64,000 bases of DNA from Thermosipho japonicus (GCF_014201655.1 NZ_JACHEX010000001.1:423653-487652); one strand, 5' to 3'; positions 8,632 to 18,199 are shown, numbered from the stretch's first letter. Numbers and translations are program-made. Notes: generated by a model not told the origin, from the sequence alone.

Positions 8632-9579
8632 GTGTTAAAAAAGATATCTATACCAAAAGACGTATTTGTCGTTGAAGTGTTTGGACAATACGATAATAGA
8701 CTGAGGTACTTGAAAAAGAAATTCGGACTTGAAATTAGTTTAAGAGGAAATGATATATTTATTCGAGGTGATGATGAAAAGAAAATTGAAATTGTAGAAA
8801 GTATAATAAAAGAAATGATTAATATTACCCGCGACGGTCATTTGTTAGATAAGCATGAATTTGAATACCTTGTTTCTGAAAAAGAAGAGGAAACTCAAGA
8901 AGAAGCTCTTTCCAACGTTGTTACAAAAACTATTGCTCGAGGTAGGGTAAAACCAAAAACAAAGGGACAAAAGGCCTATATTGATGCAGTAGAAAAAAAT
9001 GATATAGTGTTTGTAATTGGACCTGCTGGAACTGGAAAAACGTACCTTGCCTCTGCACTTGCTGTAGATTATTTAAGAAGCGGGAAAGTAAGTAGAATAA
9101 TATTAACCCGCCCTGCAGTTGAAGCAGGGGAAAAGCTTGGTTTTTTACCAGGTGATCTCTCTGAAAAAGTAGATCCATATTTAAGACCATTATTCGATTC
9201 ACTAATGGATATGCTACCTCTCGAAAAATTCATATCCTATAGAGAAAAAAATATAATAGAAATCGCACCTCTTGCATACATGAGAGGTAGAACCTTAAAT
9301 AATGCATTTATAATACTTGATGAAGCCCAGAATACAACTTATGAACAAATGAAAATGTTTCTTACAAGAATTGGATTTAATTCAAAGGCAATTATAACTG
9401 GAGATATAACACAAATTGATATTAGAGAAAATTCAGGGCTCGTAATGGCAGAAAAAATTCTTAAAGGAATTGAAGGTATTGGCTTTGTTTATCTTAGTGA
9501 AGCAGACGTTGTTAGACATCCTCTTGTAAAAAAAATAATAAAAGCTTACGAAGTCTATGAAAAAGGGGTAAAAGAGTGA
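8632..9579 (+). CDS. phoH: PhoH-family P-loop ATPase
   Basis: 315 residues from GTG 8632 (GAGGTG 7 nt upstream). The N-terminal ~90 residues form a KH-like segment; the helicase-like ATPase core has GPAGTGKT (Walker A, from about residue 130) and IILDEAQNTT (Walker B), followed by the conserved RPAVEAGEKLGFLPGDL stretch. Members are linked to RNA metabolism. The order phoH, HD-phosphohydrolase, ybeY is widely conserved and supports a role with YbeY in rRNA processing. Stop overlaps the next GTG by 4 nt. Confidence 0.93.
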   Translation: MLKKISIPKDVFVVEVFGQYDNRLRYLKKKFGLEISLRGNDIFIRGDDEKKIEIVESIIKEMINITRDGHLLDKHEFEYLVSEKEEETQEEALSNVVTKTIARGRVKPKTKGQKAYIDAVEKNDIVFVIGPAGTGKTYLASALAVDYLRSGKVSRIILTRPAVEAGEKLGFLPGDLSEKVDPYLRPLFDSLMDMLPLEKFISYREKNIIEIAPLAYMRGRTLNNAFIILDEAQNTTYEQMKMFLTRIGFNSKAIITGDITQIDIRENSGLVMAEKILKGIEGIGFVYLSEADVVRHPLVKKIIKAYEVYEKGVKE

Positions 9580-10955
9580 AGAAAATACCATTAAAAAACT
9601 TCGATGGTGTAATTGTTTCTTTCATTACTGTTACTTTATTAAATTTTTTTGATTTTAATATTATAAAAGCGATTTATGAGTTTATTTTTCTAATTATTGT
9701 CTGGCATCTAGTAATAGAAAAAGTATTTGAAGAGGTTTATTATTTTAGACTACATAAATTATATAAAAATACTTTTTATTTCCTTTTTATTTTTGGAGTA
9801 TTTATAACTTACATTTCAATTAAGCGATTTGATTTAACACTCTCTCCTTTTCTAATATCTTCACTACTTTTAACGCTACTAACTTCGTACATAGCCGGAT
9901 TTTCTGCAGGAATACTGCAAAGTATTTTAATAGCTTTCCATATAAATGATTTTTATAGTGCTATATACATGATATCTCAAATATTATTAATGAACTTTTT
10001 GATAAGGAATATAAATAGAAGAATAGAGATTGCTAAATCTGCCGTTTTCACCTCTTTTCTATCATTGATTTTACTTCTTGATCAAATCCCTCTAAAACCT
10101 TTATATTTAAATATCTACGACATTTCCTATGGAGTTCTAAATCCTTTCATTTCAACTATAATAATACTTGGTACACTACCATATATAGAATATTTTACAA
10201 GAATATACTCAAACATCGGAATTTCAGAACTTGCAAATATGAATCATCCACTTTTAAAAAGACTGTCTCTTCAAGCACCTGGAACATATTATCACAGCAT
10301 TATGGTAGCAACTCTTGCTGAAGCAGCAGCAGAAAGAATTGGTGCTAATTCAACTTTTGCACGTGTTGCCTCATATTTTCATGACATAGGTAAAATGATA
10401 AGACCTTATTTCTTTGTAGAAAATATTCCAGACAATCAAGAAAATCCTCATGATAGCATAAGTCCTTTCTTAAGTCATCTTATTCTAGAAGACCATGTTA
10501 AATCAGGTATAGAATTAGCAAGAAAATATAGACTTCCTTTAACAATAGAATTTATAATACCGCAACACCACGGTACAAGAGTACAAAAATATTTTTATCA
10601 TAAAGCAAAAGAAATTGAAGAAAATGTATCTGAAGATTCATTTAGATATCCTGGTCCAAAACCACAATTCAAAGAAGCTGGAATAATAATGCTTGCTGAT
10701 AGCGTAGAGGCCGCATTAAAAAGTTTAAATTCTTCAAATTATCAAAGAATAAAAGACTTGGTAGAAAATATTGTTTCTTCTATTTACAATGAAAGGCAAT
10801 TAGATGAATCTGGGTTAAATCTAAAAGAATTGGAATTGATAATAGATGAATTTATAAAAGTTATTGTAAATATCACAAAAGCAAGAATAGAGTACCCTAA
10901 AGAAGAAATCAAAAAGGTGGTGCAGGCAAATGATAACAACAAACAAACAAATTGA
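9576..10955 (+). CDS. short membrane HD-domain phosphohydrolase, PgpH/YqfF-like
   Basis: 459 residues. Residues 1-200 hold about six or seven hydrophobic spans; the C-terminal part is a cytoplasmic HD domain with YFHDIGKM (HD pair), NPHDS, and PQHHG metal-binding motifs. PgpH/YqfF proteins hydrolyse cyclic-di-AMP. Bacillus YqfF is about 710 residues because of a large extracellular domain before the 7TM region; that domain is absent here. GTG start overlaps the phoH stop by 4 nt; ybeY starts 26 nt inside this gene. Substrate is inferred from family and gene order. Confidence 0.85.
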   Translation: MKKIPLKNFDGVIVSFITVTLLNFFDFNIIKAIYEFIFLIIVWHLVIEKVFEEVYYFRLHKLYKNTFYFLFIFGVFITYISIKRFDLTLSPFLISSLLLTLLTSYIAGFSAGILQSILIAFHINDFYSAIYMISQILLMNFLIRNINRRIEIAKSAVFTSFLSLILLLDQIPLKPLYLNIYDISYGVLNPFISTIIILGTLPYIEYFTRIYSNIGISELANMNHPLLKRLSLQAPGTYYHSIMVATLAEAAAERIGANSTFARVASYFHDIGKMIRPYFFVENIPDNQENPHDSISPFLSHLILEDHVKSGIELARKYRLPLTIEFIIPQHHGTRVQKYFYHKAKEIEENVSEDSFRYPGPKPQFKEAGIIMLADSVEAALKSLNSSNYQRIKDLVENIVSSIYNERQLDESGLNLKELELIIDEFIKVIVNITKARIEYPKEEIKKVVQANDNNKQTN

Positions 10956-11334
10956 AGAAGGATACTTAAAATATATGGATAAAATTCTAAAAAATGAAAT
11001 AGGTAAAGATGTTAATGTAAATTTGGTCTTTATCGATAAAGATGAAATTGAAAAATTAAACAACCAATATAGAAATATAAGTACTCCAACAGATGTACTA
11101 ACCTTTGTATACGGTGACGACGATTTATATGCAGAAATATTCGTATGTGAAGATGTTATAAAAGAAAATGCCGAGAAATTTTCTAATACCTTTGAAAAGG
11201 AATTACTTACAGTTTTAATACACGCAGCATTGCATGTAGCAGGCTATGACCATGAATATGATACAACCAATGCAAAAGAAATGTTTCAAAAACAAGAAGA
11301 GTACTTAAAAAAATATGATGTGGATAACAATTAG
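10930..11334 (+). CDS. ybeY: endoribonuclease YbeY (rRNA maturation)
   Basis: 134 residues. The zinc motif H-x3-H-x5-H is present as [11 protein letters not shown] near the C-terminus, and [12 protein letters not shown] is the conserved upstream stretch. YbeY is a metal-dependent RNase needed for 16S rRNA 3'-end maturation and 70S quality control. It starts 26 nt within the HD-phosphohydrolase gene with GGTGGTG as ribosome site and overlaps the following transporter gene by 20 nt. Slightly short but complete. Confidence 0.93.
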   Translation: MITTNKQIEEGYLKYMDKILKNEIGKDVNVNLVFIDKDEIEKLNNQYRNISTPTDVLTFVYGDDDLYAEIFVCEDVIKENAEKFSNTFEKELLTVLIHAALHVAGYDHEYDTTNAKEMFQKQEEYLKKYDVDNN

Positions 11335-12148
11335 GATAATTTTACTCGGTTTTGAGAGGATATTTGGAAAAATACTAACAGAAAATTCCTCACCAATCAT
11401 ATCTGCATGGGGTTTTTTCGGTTTTTCAACATTAATGTTTTTACCGTTTATAAACTATCTTAATTTTGATATAATAAAAGTATCTTTAATAAGTGGAACA
11501 ATATATTCTTTTTCCTTTTTCTTATATATGTACGCTCTATCAAACGAAGATGTTTCAGTTGTAGCACCACTTTATAATATAAATGCTATATTTTTAATTT
11601 TTATAAGTTTTTTATTTTTAAGCGAAAAAATTACCATACAAAAAATTGCCGGTAGCTTTCTAATGATATATGGTATTTCGTACCTAAAAAAAGAAAAATC
11701 AATCTCAAGTTCATATAAAAATATATTAAAAAGTAAAGGTGCCCTTTCTATGATTATTTCCTCTCTACTTATGGCAATAGGTAGAGTCATTGATGGATTT
11801 CTTACTACATCATTCAACAAACTTGGTTATTCTTTTGGTGTTTATTTAATAATTACAACTTACTTTTTTATCATAAGTTTTTTATCACACAAAAATGTGA
11901 AGATACATATAGACTATACAAAGAAAAACATAATATACCTTATATTAGGTGGTTTTTGTAATGCGTATGCATACTTTGCACTGCTAATGGCTTTTAAATA
12001 TATGGATGTTAGCATTGCAGAACCTGTCTCTATGATTTCAGCGTTGGTTTCCGTACTATTCTCATACATTATATTTAAAGAAAAAATTAAAGTAAGAATA
12101 TTTGGAACAATTTTACTAATTTCAGGTGCATTTGTAATATACATTTAG
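11315..12148 (+). CDS. EamA/DMT-family membrane transporter
   Basis: 277 residues with about ten hydrophobic spans arranged as two EamA repeats (residues ~1-135 and ~140-277). [33 protein letters not shown] and the matching [30 protein letters not shown] near the end are the repeated EamA signature (the A-P/E-P helix followed by a F-x-E-K/E-x-I turn). Substrate unknown; families include exporters of amino acids and metabolites. It begins inside ybeY (20-nt overlap) with no strong Shine-Dalgarno sequence, suggesting coupled translation. Start may be the second ATG (11318). Confidence 0.85.
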   Translation: MMWITIRIILLGFERIFGKILTENSSPIISAWGFFGFSTLMFLPFINYLNFDIIKVSLISGTIYSFSFFLYMYALSNEDVSVVAPLYNINAIFLIFISFLFLSEKITIQKIAGSFLMIYGISYLKKEKSISSSYKNILKSKGALSMIISSLLMAIGRVIDGFLTTSFNKLGYSFGVYLIITTYFFIISFLSHKNVKIHIDYTKKNIIYLILGGFCNAYAYFALLMAFKYMDVSIAEPVSMISALVSVLFSYIIFKEKIKVRIFGTILLISGAFVIYI

Positions 12149-12159
12149 GAGGTAAGAAT

Positions 12160-12825
12160 ATGATTACACCTGTTGTAAATGCAATAGCAATTGTTATCGG
12201 AAGTTTAATTGGAATAATCTTAAAAAAAGGATTCCCGGAAAACATCAAAAAAATTCTCTTTTTTGCAGTCGGACTAAGTACAATTGGTATGGCTATAAAT
12301 ATGATAATAAAAGCCAACAACTTTTTAATAGTATTAGGCTCTATGGCTATTGGTGGAATAATCGGAGAATTAATAAATATAGAAGGTAAATTAAAAAAAA
12401 TCGGTGATAGTATTAAAGAAGGTGACTTTTCGACTGGCTTTGTTGCATCTTCAATCCTTTTTTTAGTAGGACCCTTGACAATTATTGGTTCTATTACCGC
12501 AGGTCTTACCAAAGACGGTTCATTAATTTACATGAAATCACTACTCGACGGAATTTCCTCAATAGTTCTTTCATCGATATATGGTCTTGGAGTTATGCTA
12601 TCTGCTATTTCAGTTTTACTGGTTCAAGGTTCATTAGTTCTTCTTTCCTCAAAACTTTCTTTTTTAACAAATCCTTTATATTTAAATGACTTGGTTGCAG
12701 TAGGTGGAGTAATGGTAATAGGAATAGGATTAAAAATACTTGATATAAAGGATACAAAAGTTGGGAATTTTCTTCCTGCACTTTTTATATCACCAATATT
12801 AAGTTTTTTAACTAGCTTACTCTAG
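12160..12825 (+). CDS. DUF554 membrane protein
   Basis: 221 residues, about six hydrophobic spans. Matches the DUF554 (YdfK-like) family in layout: N-terminal NAIAIVIGSLIGIILKKGFPENIKK, then SMAIGGIIGELINIEGKL and a central FLVGPLTIIGSITAGLTKDGSLIYMKSLLDGISSIVLSS block, which is the most conserved part of the family. Described as possible transport proteins; function unproven. SD AGGAGGTAAG 5 nt before ATG. Sits between the DMT transporter (11-nt gap) and the DUF2520 gene (10-nt gap) in the same operon. Confidence 0.8.
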   Translation: MITPVVNAIAIVIGSLIGIILKKGFPENIKKILFFAVGLSTIGMAINMIIKANNFLIVLGSMAIGGIIGELINIEGKLKKIGDSIKEGDFSTGFVASSILFLVGPLTIIGSITAGLTKDGSLIYMKSLLDGISSIVLSSIYGLGVMLSAISVLLVQGSLVLLSSKLSFLTNPLYLNDLVAVGGVMVIGIGLKILDIKDTKVGNFLPALFISPILSFLTSLL

Positions 12826-12835
12826 GGGGGAAAAT

Positions 12836-13624
12836 ATGAAAATAAATATAGTTGGCGTTGGAAAAGTAACCACTGCACTTTCTTATAATCTAAAAGATAA
12901 AGTAGATATTGGATACATACTTTCAAGTGATTTAAACAAAGCAAAAAAACTCTCTAATGAACTTGGAAAAGGTATTCCAGTAACATATAATGACAATTTT
13001 AAATTTGAAGATATAGTACTTGTTGGTATAAATGATTCAGCTTTACCAGATACTGTAGACCTAATTAAAAATTTTGTTTCCGAAGGAAATACTGTTATTC
13101 ACTTTAGCGGGTTTCATTCTTCAACAATATTTCCAAAAGAATGGAATCCTGCATCAATACATCCTAATTGTCCTGTGATAGGCAAGGAAACAAACTTTAA
13201 AGATGTGGTATTTGGAATTGAAGGAAATACAAAAATTGCAAAAGAAATAGTAAATTTGCTTGGCGGGAAATATTTTGAAATTCCATCCGAATCAAAAGTT
13301 CTTTATCATCTTTCTGCAGTTTTAATGAGTAACTTTCCACTTGCACTTGTATACCTTGCCGAAAAACTTTATAAAAATGCAAATTTATCAAACAAAATGT
13401 TCCTTGAAGTTATGGAAAGCCTTTTAAAAACAACAATTGAAAATGTTAAAAAAAATGGGACCTTAAACTCTATAACTGGTCCCATTTACAGAGAAGATGT
13501 GGATATTGTAAACGTTGAAATGGAAATATTTTGTAGTACTTTTCCTGAACTATGCAATCTTTTTGATGGATTTATTCAGATCATACTCTCAATGAAAGAG
13601 GAAAAGGAAACCGAAAGTTCTTGA
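12836..13624 (+). CDS. Rossmann-fold/DUF2520 protein
   Basis: 262 residues. KINIVGVGKVTTALSYNLK is an N-terminal NAD(P)-binding Rossmann motif (G-x-G-x-V/x3-A), followed by NDSALPDTVDLI and a conserved HFSGFHSS/ASIHPNCPV segment; the helical C-terminus matches DUF2520. Related to F420-dependent NADP reductase-like and ketopantoate-reductase-like folds; the substrate is unknown. The ribosome site is a G-run (TAGGGGGGA). The 3' end overlaps the converging phosphohexomutase gene by 49 nt. Confidence 0.8.
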   Translation: MKINIVGVGKVTTALSYNLKDKVDIGYILSSDLNKAKKLSNELGKGIPVTYNDNFKFEDIVLVGINDSALPDTVDLIKNFVSEGNTVIHFSGFHSSTIFPKEWNPASIHPNCPVIGKETNFKDVVFGIEGNTKIAKEIVNLLGGKYFEIPSESKVLYHLSAVLMSNFPLALVYLAEKLYKNANLSNKMFLEVMESLLKTTIENVKKNGTLNSITGPIYREDVDIVNVEMEIFCSTFPELCNLFDGFIQIILSMKEEKETESS

Positions 13625-15009
13625 AGCCTTTTTTCAGCATATTCCCTATTATCTGAGTGAACCATAACATAAGCTTTTAGTTTTGGTTCAGTTCCAGATG
13701 GTCTAACAAAAATAGATGCATCTTCAAATTCTAACTTTATAGTTTCATTAGGTTCAATATCTTTGTATCCCTTTGAATAATCTACTATATTAGCATCAAA
13801 TGGGATATTCCCTGCTTTAATTTTTTCATAAAGTTTTTTTGCAATTGAAAGCTCTTTAAATTTAAAATTCAACAATCTTTCAAAATAATAGCCATATTTT
13901 TCATACAAATGATTCAATCTTTCAATTAAATCATAGTGTTTTGCAACAGATGCAATTAAAGCAGAACCTATTACTGCATCTTTGTCTCTTGCTATATCAC
14001 CTGTAAGATAACCACAACTTTCCTCAAAACCAAATAAAAATTTATAACTACTTTTTTCTGCAAGATCTCCAATAAATTTAAACCCTGTTGGAGTCTCAAA
14101 TAGCTTCACTCCTTTTTCATCACACATTGGCTTTACCATATTAGTAGTAACAATAGTTTTTACAATCATCGATGATTCATCTGCATCTTTTAATAAGTAA
14201 TCTGCTATTAAAATTCCTACTTGATTTCCCGTAAGTCTTTTACCTTTCCAAACAACACCTACTCTATCACAATCAGGATCAGTGGCTATTGCTAAATCTG
14301 AACCGTACTGTTTTTGATACTTATATAACAACACCAACGCTTCATCATCCTCAGGGTTTGGTGTAGTAACCGTTGGAAAATTACCATCTGGAACCATTTG
14401 TTCCTCTACCTTAATGACTTCTGCTCCTAACTTTTCTAAAACTTTAACTACAGGGAATGCACCTGTACCATGAAGAGGAGTATAAACTACCTTAAGACCA
14501 CTCAAATCTGTAGAAATTAATTCTACTACTTTATTAATATAAACATTTAAAATATCATCTCCAACAAACTCATAATTTTCTGATAAATTTATTGGTAAAT
14601 TCCAAGCGTTTTCTACATACCTTGATAATACATTAGTTATACTTGGTACTGCCTGAACTCCGTTTGAAGTATAAACTTTGTAACCATTATATTCTGGTGG
14701 ATTATGACTCGCTGTAATTACAACTCCCATGTCATATTTTAGATATCTAACTGCAAACGATAAAACAGGTGTTGGTACAGGTCTATCAAAAATTTTAACT
14801 TCGTGATTATCCGCAGAAAAAACTTGAGCTGCTAATTTTGCAAATTTTCTTGAATTATTTCTCGTATCATATGCTATTATAATTTTGTTAAGATTATTAT
14901 CTTTCATGTAATTTGAAACGCCCTTACTTGCCACCATAACAGTTTTCTCATCAAATTCTCCCTCTCTCATAACTCCACGTATTCCACCAGTACCAAACAA
15001 TATCACCAT
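13576..15009 (-). CDS. phosphoglucomutase/phosphomannomutase (alpha-D-phosphohexomutase)
   Basis: 477 residues. TASHNPPEYNGYK holds the phosphoserine Ser101; DPDCDRVG is the Mg2+ loop; FEESCGYLTG is the sugar-binding loop; RPSGTEPKLKAYV is the C-terminal phosphate-binding loop. It interconverts hexose 1- and 6-phosphates for glycogen and cell-envelope sugar metabolism. Glucose versus mannose preference cannot be told from sequence; the FEES sugar loop is common to glucose/mannose enzymes. ATG is preceded by AAAGGAGGAGAAG. It has its own promoter facing left and converges on, and overlaps by 49 nt, the DUF2520 gene. Confidence 0.92.
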   Translation of the reverse strand: MVILFGTGGIRGVMREGEFDEKTVMVASKGVSNYMKDNNLNKIIIAYDTRNNSRKFAKLAAQVFSADNHEVKIFDRPVPTPVLSFAVRYLKYDMGVVITASHNPPEYNGYKVYTSNGVQAVPSITNVLSRYVENAWNLPINLSENYEFVGDDILNVYINKVVELISTDLSGLKVVYTPLHGTGAFPVVKVLEKLGAEVIKVEEQMVPDGNFPTVTTPNPEDDEALVLLYKYQKQYGSDLAIATDPDCDRVGVVWKGKRLTGNQVGILIADYLLKDADESSMIVKTIVTTNMVKPMCDEKGVKLFETPTGFKFIGDLAEKSSYKFLFGFEESCGYLTGDIARDKDAVIGSALIASVAKHYDLIERLNHLYEKYGYYFERLLNFKFKELSIAKKLYEKIKAGNIPFDANIVDYSKGYKDIEPNETIKLEFEDASIFVRPSGTEPKLKAYVMVHSDNREYAEKRLQELSVSFSSFIESMI

Positions 15010-15039
15010 CTTCTCCTCCTTTCGTTATTCTATTTATTT

Positions 15040-15067
15040 ATTATACATTATACATGACTACTTTCAA
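15040..15067 (-). promoter_or_regulatory. promoter for the phosphohexomutase gene
   Basis: On the minus strand TTGAAA (15067-15062) is followed after 16 nt by TATAAT (15045-15040), about 30 nt from the ATG. A second TATAAT lies just upstream. Near-consensus housekeeping promoter. Confidence 0.65.
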
Positions 15068-15155
15068 ATAACAACTTTCCATACGTACGGTATCAACATC
15101 AAATTTGTTACATTAAAGTTACCCTTTTTTCACACAAAAAATAGCAAAATGGTTA

Positions 15156-15161
15156 TATAAT
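15156..15161 (+). promoter_or_regulatory. -10 element of the polyamine operon
   Basis: Consensus TATAAT; the -35 is poor (a TTCACA sits 21 nt upstream, too far). The predicted transcription start (about 15168) falls inside the first copy of the 19-bp direct repeat. Confidence 0.5.
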
Positions 15162-15162
15162 A

Positions 15163-15204
15163 TGTTCTGTATCATAGACATTTTTTGTTCAGTATTATAG
15201 ACAT
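15163..15204. repeat. 19-bp direct repeat, candidate operator of the polyamine operon
   Basis: Two copies, TGTTCTGTATCATAGACAT (15163-15181) and TGTTCAGTATTATAGACAT (15186-15204), identical at 17 of 19 positions and 23 bp apart start to start (about two helical turns). With one flanking base, each copy has ATGT...ACAT inverted ends. They lie between the -10 element and the TTG start of the XRE-cupin regulator, the position expected for a repressor site. Autoregulation by that protein is the simplest reading. Confidence 0.6.
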
Positions 15205-15220
15205 CACATGGGGTGGGATA

Positions 15221-15754
15221 TTGAAATTAGGTAAGAAAATAAAGACTTTACGCATTGCAAGGGGGTACACGCAAGAAGAGCTAGCAGACAGATGTGATCT
15301 TTCAAGAAGTTTTATTTCTCAACTTGAAAATGATCAGGTATCGCCTTCAATAGACACTTTAGAAAGGATTTTAAGAGTTTTAGGTAGCGATTTAAAAACT
15401 TTCTTTTCTACAGATAAAAGACAAGAAAAAATAGTATTTAAAGCAAGTGAAAGAGTTCCAATGTACCTGGATGAATACGGAATAAAAGGATATATACTCA
15501 TGGATAATATCGAAGATAAATCGATTGACCCGAAACTTATTGAATTAGCACCAGGTGCTGAGACAGAAGAAGAAGATCCACATGAAGGTGATGAGTTTGG
15601 ATACGTAATAAGTGGGAAGTTGGAATTAATTTTAGATGGTAAGGTGTATAAAGTAAATCAAGGCGACTGTTTTTACTACTGTTCAGATAGAAAACATAAA
15701 ATAAGAAACCCATATGAAAAGAGTGTAAAATTTCTTTGGATAGATATTGAATAA
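15221..15754 (+). CDS. XRE-family transcriptional regulator with C-terminal cupin domain
   Basis: 177 residues from the TTG at 15221. Residues ~1-62 are a Cro/CI-type helix-turn-helix ([36 protein letters not shown]); a cupin sensor follows ([37 protein letters not shown]). PuuR-type regulators with this layout respond to small amines, and here the gene leads the speD-speE-potDABC operon, so polyamine sensing is likely. The TTG at 15221 is used because GGGGTGGG lies just upstream; the alternative TTG at 15185 would put the start inside the operator repeat. The gap to speD is 26 nt. Confidence 0.88.
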   Translation: MKLGKKIKTLRIARGYTQEELADRCDLSRSFISQLENDQVSPSIDTLERILRVLGSDLKTFFSTDKRQEKIVFKASERVPMYLDEYGIKGYILMDNIEDKSIDPKLIELAPGAETEEEDPHEGDEFGYVISGKLELILDGKVYKVNQGDCFYYCSDRKHKIRNPYEKSVKFLWIDIE

Positions 15755-15780
15755 AAATCTTTAAAAGGGGAGGGATTGTT

Positions 15781-16173
15781 ATGAAAAGCTTAGGAAGACA
15801 TATCATAGCAGAATTTTATGACTGTGACAAGGAAATTCTTGACAATGTTGAAAAAATTGAGCAATCAATGAAAAACGCAGCGTATGAAACTGGCGCTACG
15901 CTAGTTAACTCCTCATTCCATAGATTCCTCCCTTACGGAGTAAGTGGAGTAGTAGTTATATCAGAATCTCATTTAACAATTCATACATGGCCTGAATACG
16001 GTTACGCCGCTGTAGATTTGTTTACATGTGGAGACGATGTAGATCCATGGAAGGCTTTTACATATCTAAAAGAAGTTTTGAAATCTCAGAGAGTACATGT
16101 TGTAGAACATTTAAGGGGAAAATACGACGAAATTGGAATTCCAGAAAATTCCCCACATAAAATGGAGGTGTAA
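15781..16173 (+). CDS. speD: S-adenosylmethionine decarboxylase proenzyme
   Basis: 130 residues, the short bacterial class. It makes decarboxylated AdoMet, the aminopropyl donor for spermidine. [19 protein letters not shown] contains the self-cleavage site: Glu62-Ser63, with Ser63 becoming the pyruvoyl group; His68 and the Cys in [11 protein letters not shown] are the conserved processing and catalytic residues. The N-terminal [12 protein letters not shown] is also standard. Ribosome site AAAAGGGGAGGG. speE follows after 2 nt, completing the pathway. Confidence 0.96.
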   Translation: MKSLGRHIIAEFYDCDKEILDNVEKIEQSMKNAAYETGATLVNSSFHRFLPYGVSGVVVISESHLTIHTWPEYGYAAVDLFTCGDDVDPWKAFTYLKEVLKSQRVHVVEHLRGKYDEIGIPENSPHKMEV

Positions 16174-16175
16174 GT

Positions 16176-17075
16176 ATGTCCGAAGAAAAAATAATCGATG
16201 GAATGCAATATGGCTTTGTACCTAACAGACATCTCTGGTACTTTGAATATTACACTCCAGGTAATTGTGGTATTTTCATGAAAATGAATAAACATCTTTA
16301 TAGTGCACAAAGTAAATATCAAAGAATAGATATTTTCGAAACGGATTTCTTTGGTAGAGTTTTTTCATTAGATGGAATTACGATGACTACAGAAAAGGAT
16401 GACTTTTTCTACCACGAAATGCTAGTTCATGTTCCAATGTTCATGCACCCAAATCCAAAAAAGGTATTAGTAATTGGTGGTGGTGACGGCGGAAGCGTAA
16501 GAGAAGTATTGAAACACAAAAGTGTAGAAAAAGTTATAATGTGTGAAATTGACGAAATGGTTGTCGAAGCAGCAAAAAAATATCTCCCTGTCACAGCTTC
16601 AAAATTGGATGACCCAAGGGTAGAACTTGTCTTTGAAGATGGATCTCAATTTGTAAGGAATTTTAAAAATGAATTTGATGTAATTATAATTGATTCAACT
16701 GATCCTACAGCAGGTGAAGGGGGACACTTATTTACTGAAGATTTCTATAAAGCATGTTTTGATGCTCTCAAGGAAAATGGTACACTTTCTGCCGAATCAG
16801 AAGATTGGTTGTACGATGGTGCCTGGTTAAGACTTGCATATTCTAGAATAAAGAAAGTATTCCCTGTTACAAAACTATACCTTGGATTTATGCCAACTTA
16901 TCCAAGTGGTATGTGGGGTTACACATTTGCATCAAAAGGAATCGATCCTATTAAAGACTTTGATCCTGAAAAAGTTAAGAACTTTGGTGAAGAATTAAAA
17001 TACTACAACGAAGAAATTCACAAAGCTGCATTTGCCTTACCAACTTTCTTAAAAAAGGAATTAGAAAATTTATAA
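16176..17075 (+). CDS. speE: spermidine synthase (polyamine aminopropyltransferase)
   Basis: 299 residues, close to other Thermotogales SpeE. It transfers the aminopropyl group from decarboxylated AdoMet to putrescine or longer amines. YQRIDIFETDFFGRVFSLDG is the N-terminal beta domain; VIGGGDGGSVREVLKH is the AdoMet-binding motif; IIDSTDPTAGEGGHLFTEDFY carries the catalytic Asp region. The SD is GGAGGTG inside the speD stop region. ATG at 16176. Thermophiles often use SpeE with relaxed acceptor choice to make long polyamines; that is family knowledge, not shown here. A hairpin follows 26 nt after the stop. Confidence 0.96.
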   Translation: MSEEKIIDGMQYGFVPNRHLWYFEYYTPGNCGIFMKMNKHLYSAQSKYQRIDIFETDFFGRVFSLDGITMTTEKDDFFYHEMLVHVPMFMHPNPKKVLVIGGGDGGSVREVLKHKSVEKVIMCEIDEMVVEAAKKYLPVTASKLDDPRVELVFEDGSQFVRNFKNEFDVIIIDSTDPTAGEGGHLFTEDFYKACFDALKENGTLSAESEDWLYDGAWLRLAYSRIKKVFPVTKLYLGFMPTYPSGMWGYTFASKGIDPIKDFDPEKVKNFGEELKYYNEEIHKAAFALPTFLKKELENL

Positions 17076-17100
17076 TGTATAAATCAATTTAATAATCTCT

Positions 17101-17130
17101 TGGATGGACAACTCGTCCATCCATTTTTAT
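17101..17130 (+). terminator. intrinsic terminator/attenuator between speE and potD
   Basis: 9-bp stem TGGATGGAC/GTCCATCCA around a 5-nt loop, followed by TTTTTATT. Lies 31 nt before the potD ATG, so it probably reduces rather than blocks transport-gene expression. Confidence 0.65.
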
Positions 17131-17161
17131 TGAAAAAAATACCGTAAAGGAGGTTACAAAA

Positions 17162-18184
17162 ATGAAAAAATTCTGGATTACTTTAATATTGATTGCCGTT
17201 GTTGTAGTTGTTACATTTGTTGCAATTCCTAAAAAGAAAGTACTTTACATATACAACTGGGAAGAATACATCCCAGAAGAGGTAATAAAATCTTTTGAAG
17301 AAAAATACAATTGTAAAGTGGTTTACGATTCTTTTGCTTCAAACGAAGAAATGTATGCAAAAATCAAAGCCGGTGGTGGTGGATACGATATAGTTTTCCC
17401 ATCGGGAGATCACGTATCAATAATGAAAAAAGAAGGTTTGTTATTAAAATTAGATCTTTCAAAAATACCTAATTTTAAATATCTAGACAAAGAAATCCTT
17501 TTAAAAACAATTTACGATCCAAATCACGAATATAGCGTACCATACATGCTAGGATCTACAGGAATTGCTGTTAACAAAAAATATGTAAAAGATTATGAAC
17601 ATTCATGGGCTATATTTGAAGATGAAAGATTGAAAGGAAAAATGACACTTCTTGACGATATGAGAGAAGTATTTGGTGGAGCATTAAAATATCTAGGGTA
17701 TTCTGTTAATACAACAAATCCTAAAGAAATAGAAGAAGCAAAACAATTGATTCTTAAATGGAAAAAAAATATTGTAAAATTTGATGCATCTTCATATGCA
17801 AATGGAATAGTAAACGGTGAATACTGGGTAGTCCATGGATACGGTGAAGATATATTCCAGAGAGTTCCAGAAGGTGAAGAAGACAATTTTGATTTCTTTA
17901 TTCCAAAAGAAGGTGGAACTTTATGGATCGATAACATGGTTATACTCAAAGATGCAAAAAATGTTGATCTTGCATACAAATTTATAAATCACATTCTTGA
18001 CCCTAAAAACGCTGCAATAATTGCCGAATTTTTAGGACTTCCTTCACCAAATACAGAAGCAAGAAAATATATTACAAGTGAACCTATTTATACTTTAGAA
18101 GATCTCAAAAACTGTGAATTTATAAATGATTTAGGCGATGCAATAGAATTATATAACAAAGCATGGCAAGAAATAATTATGTAA
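17162..18184 (+). CDS. potD: spermidine/putrescine ABC transporter, substrate-binding protein
   Basis: 340 residues. N-terminal hydrophobic signal/anchor (about residues 3-23, no lipobox cysteine). The mature start KVLYIYNWEEYIPEEVIKSFEEKYNCKVVYDSFASNEEM and the following GGGGYDIVFPSGDHV are diagnostic of PotD/PotF. Trp and Asp/Glu residues in VPYMLGSTGIAVN, YWVVHGYGED and PKEGGTLWIDNMVI would contact polyamine. Exported, delivers substrate to PotBC. SD AAAGGAGGT, ATG 17162, separated from speE by a hairpin; potA follows after 15 nt. Confidence 0.93.
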   Translation: MKKFWITLILIAVVVVVTFVAIPKKKVLYIYNWEEYIPEEVIKSFEEKYNCKVVYDSFASNEEMYAKIKAGGGGYDIVFPSGDHVSIMKKEGLLLKLDLSKIPNFKYLDKEILLKTIYDPNHEYSVPYMLGSTGIAVNKKYVKDYEHSWAIFEDERLKGKMTLLDDMREVFGGALKYLGYSVNTTNPKEIEEAKQLILKWKKNIVKFDASSYANGIVNGEYWVVHGYGEDIFQRVPEGEEDNFDFFIPKEGGTLWIDNMVILKDAKNVDLAYKFINHILDPKNAAIIAEFLGLPSPNTEARKYITSEPIYTLEDLKNCEFINDLGDAIELYNKAWQEIIM

Positions 18185-18199
18185 ATAAGGTGAAAAAGA

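Noticed and set aside
13576..13624. Terminator between the converging DUF2520 and phosphohexomutase genes
   Set aside because: I looked for an inverted repeat with T-tract in and around the 49-nt overlap and saw none.
15185..15220. Longer start of the XRE-cupin regulator
   Set aside because: The TTG at 15185 lies in the repeat region with no Shine-Dalgarno; GGGGTGGG precedes the TTG at 15221.
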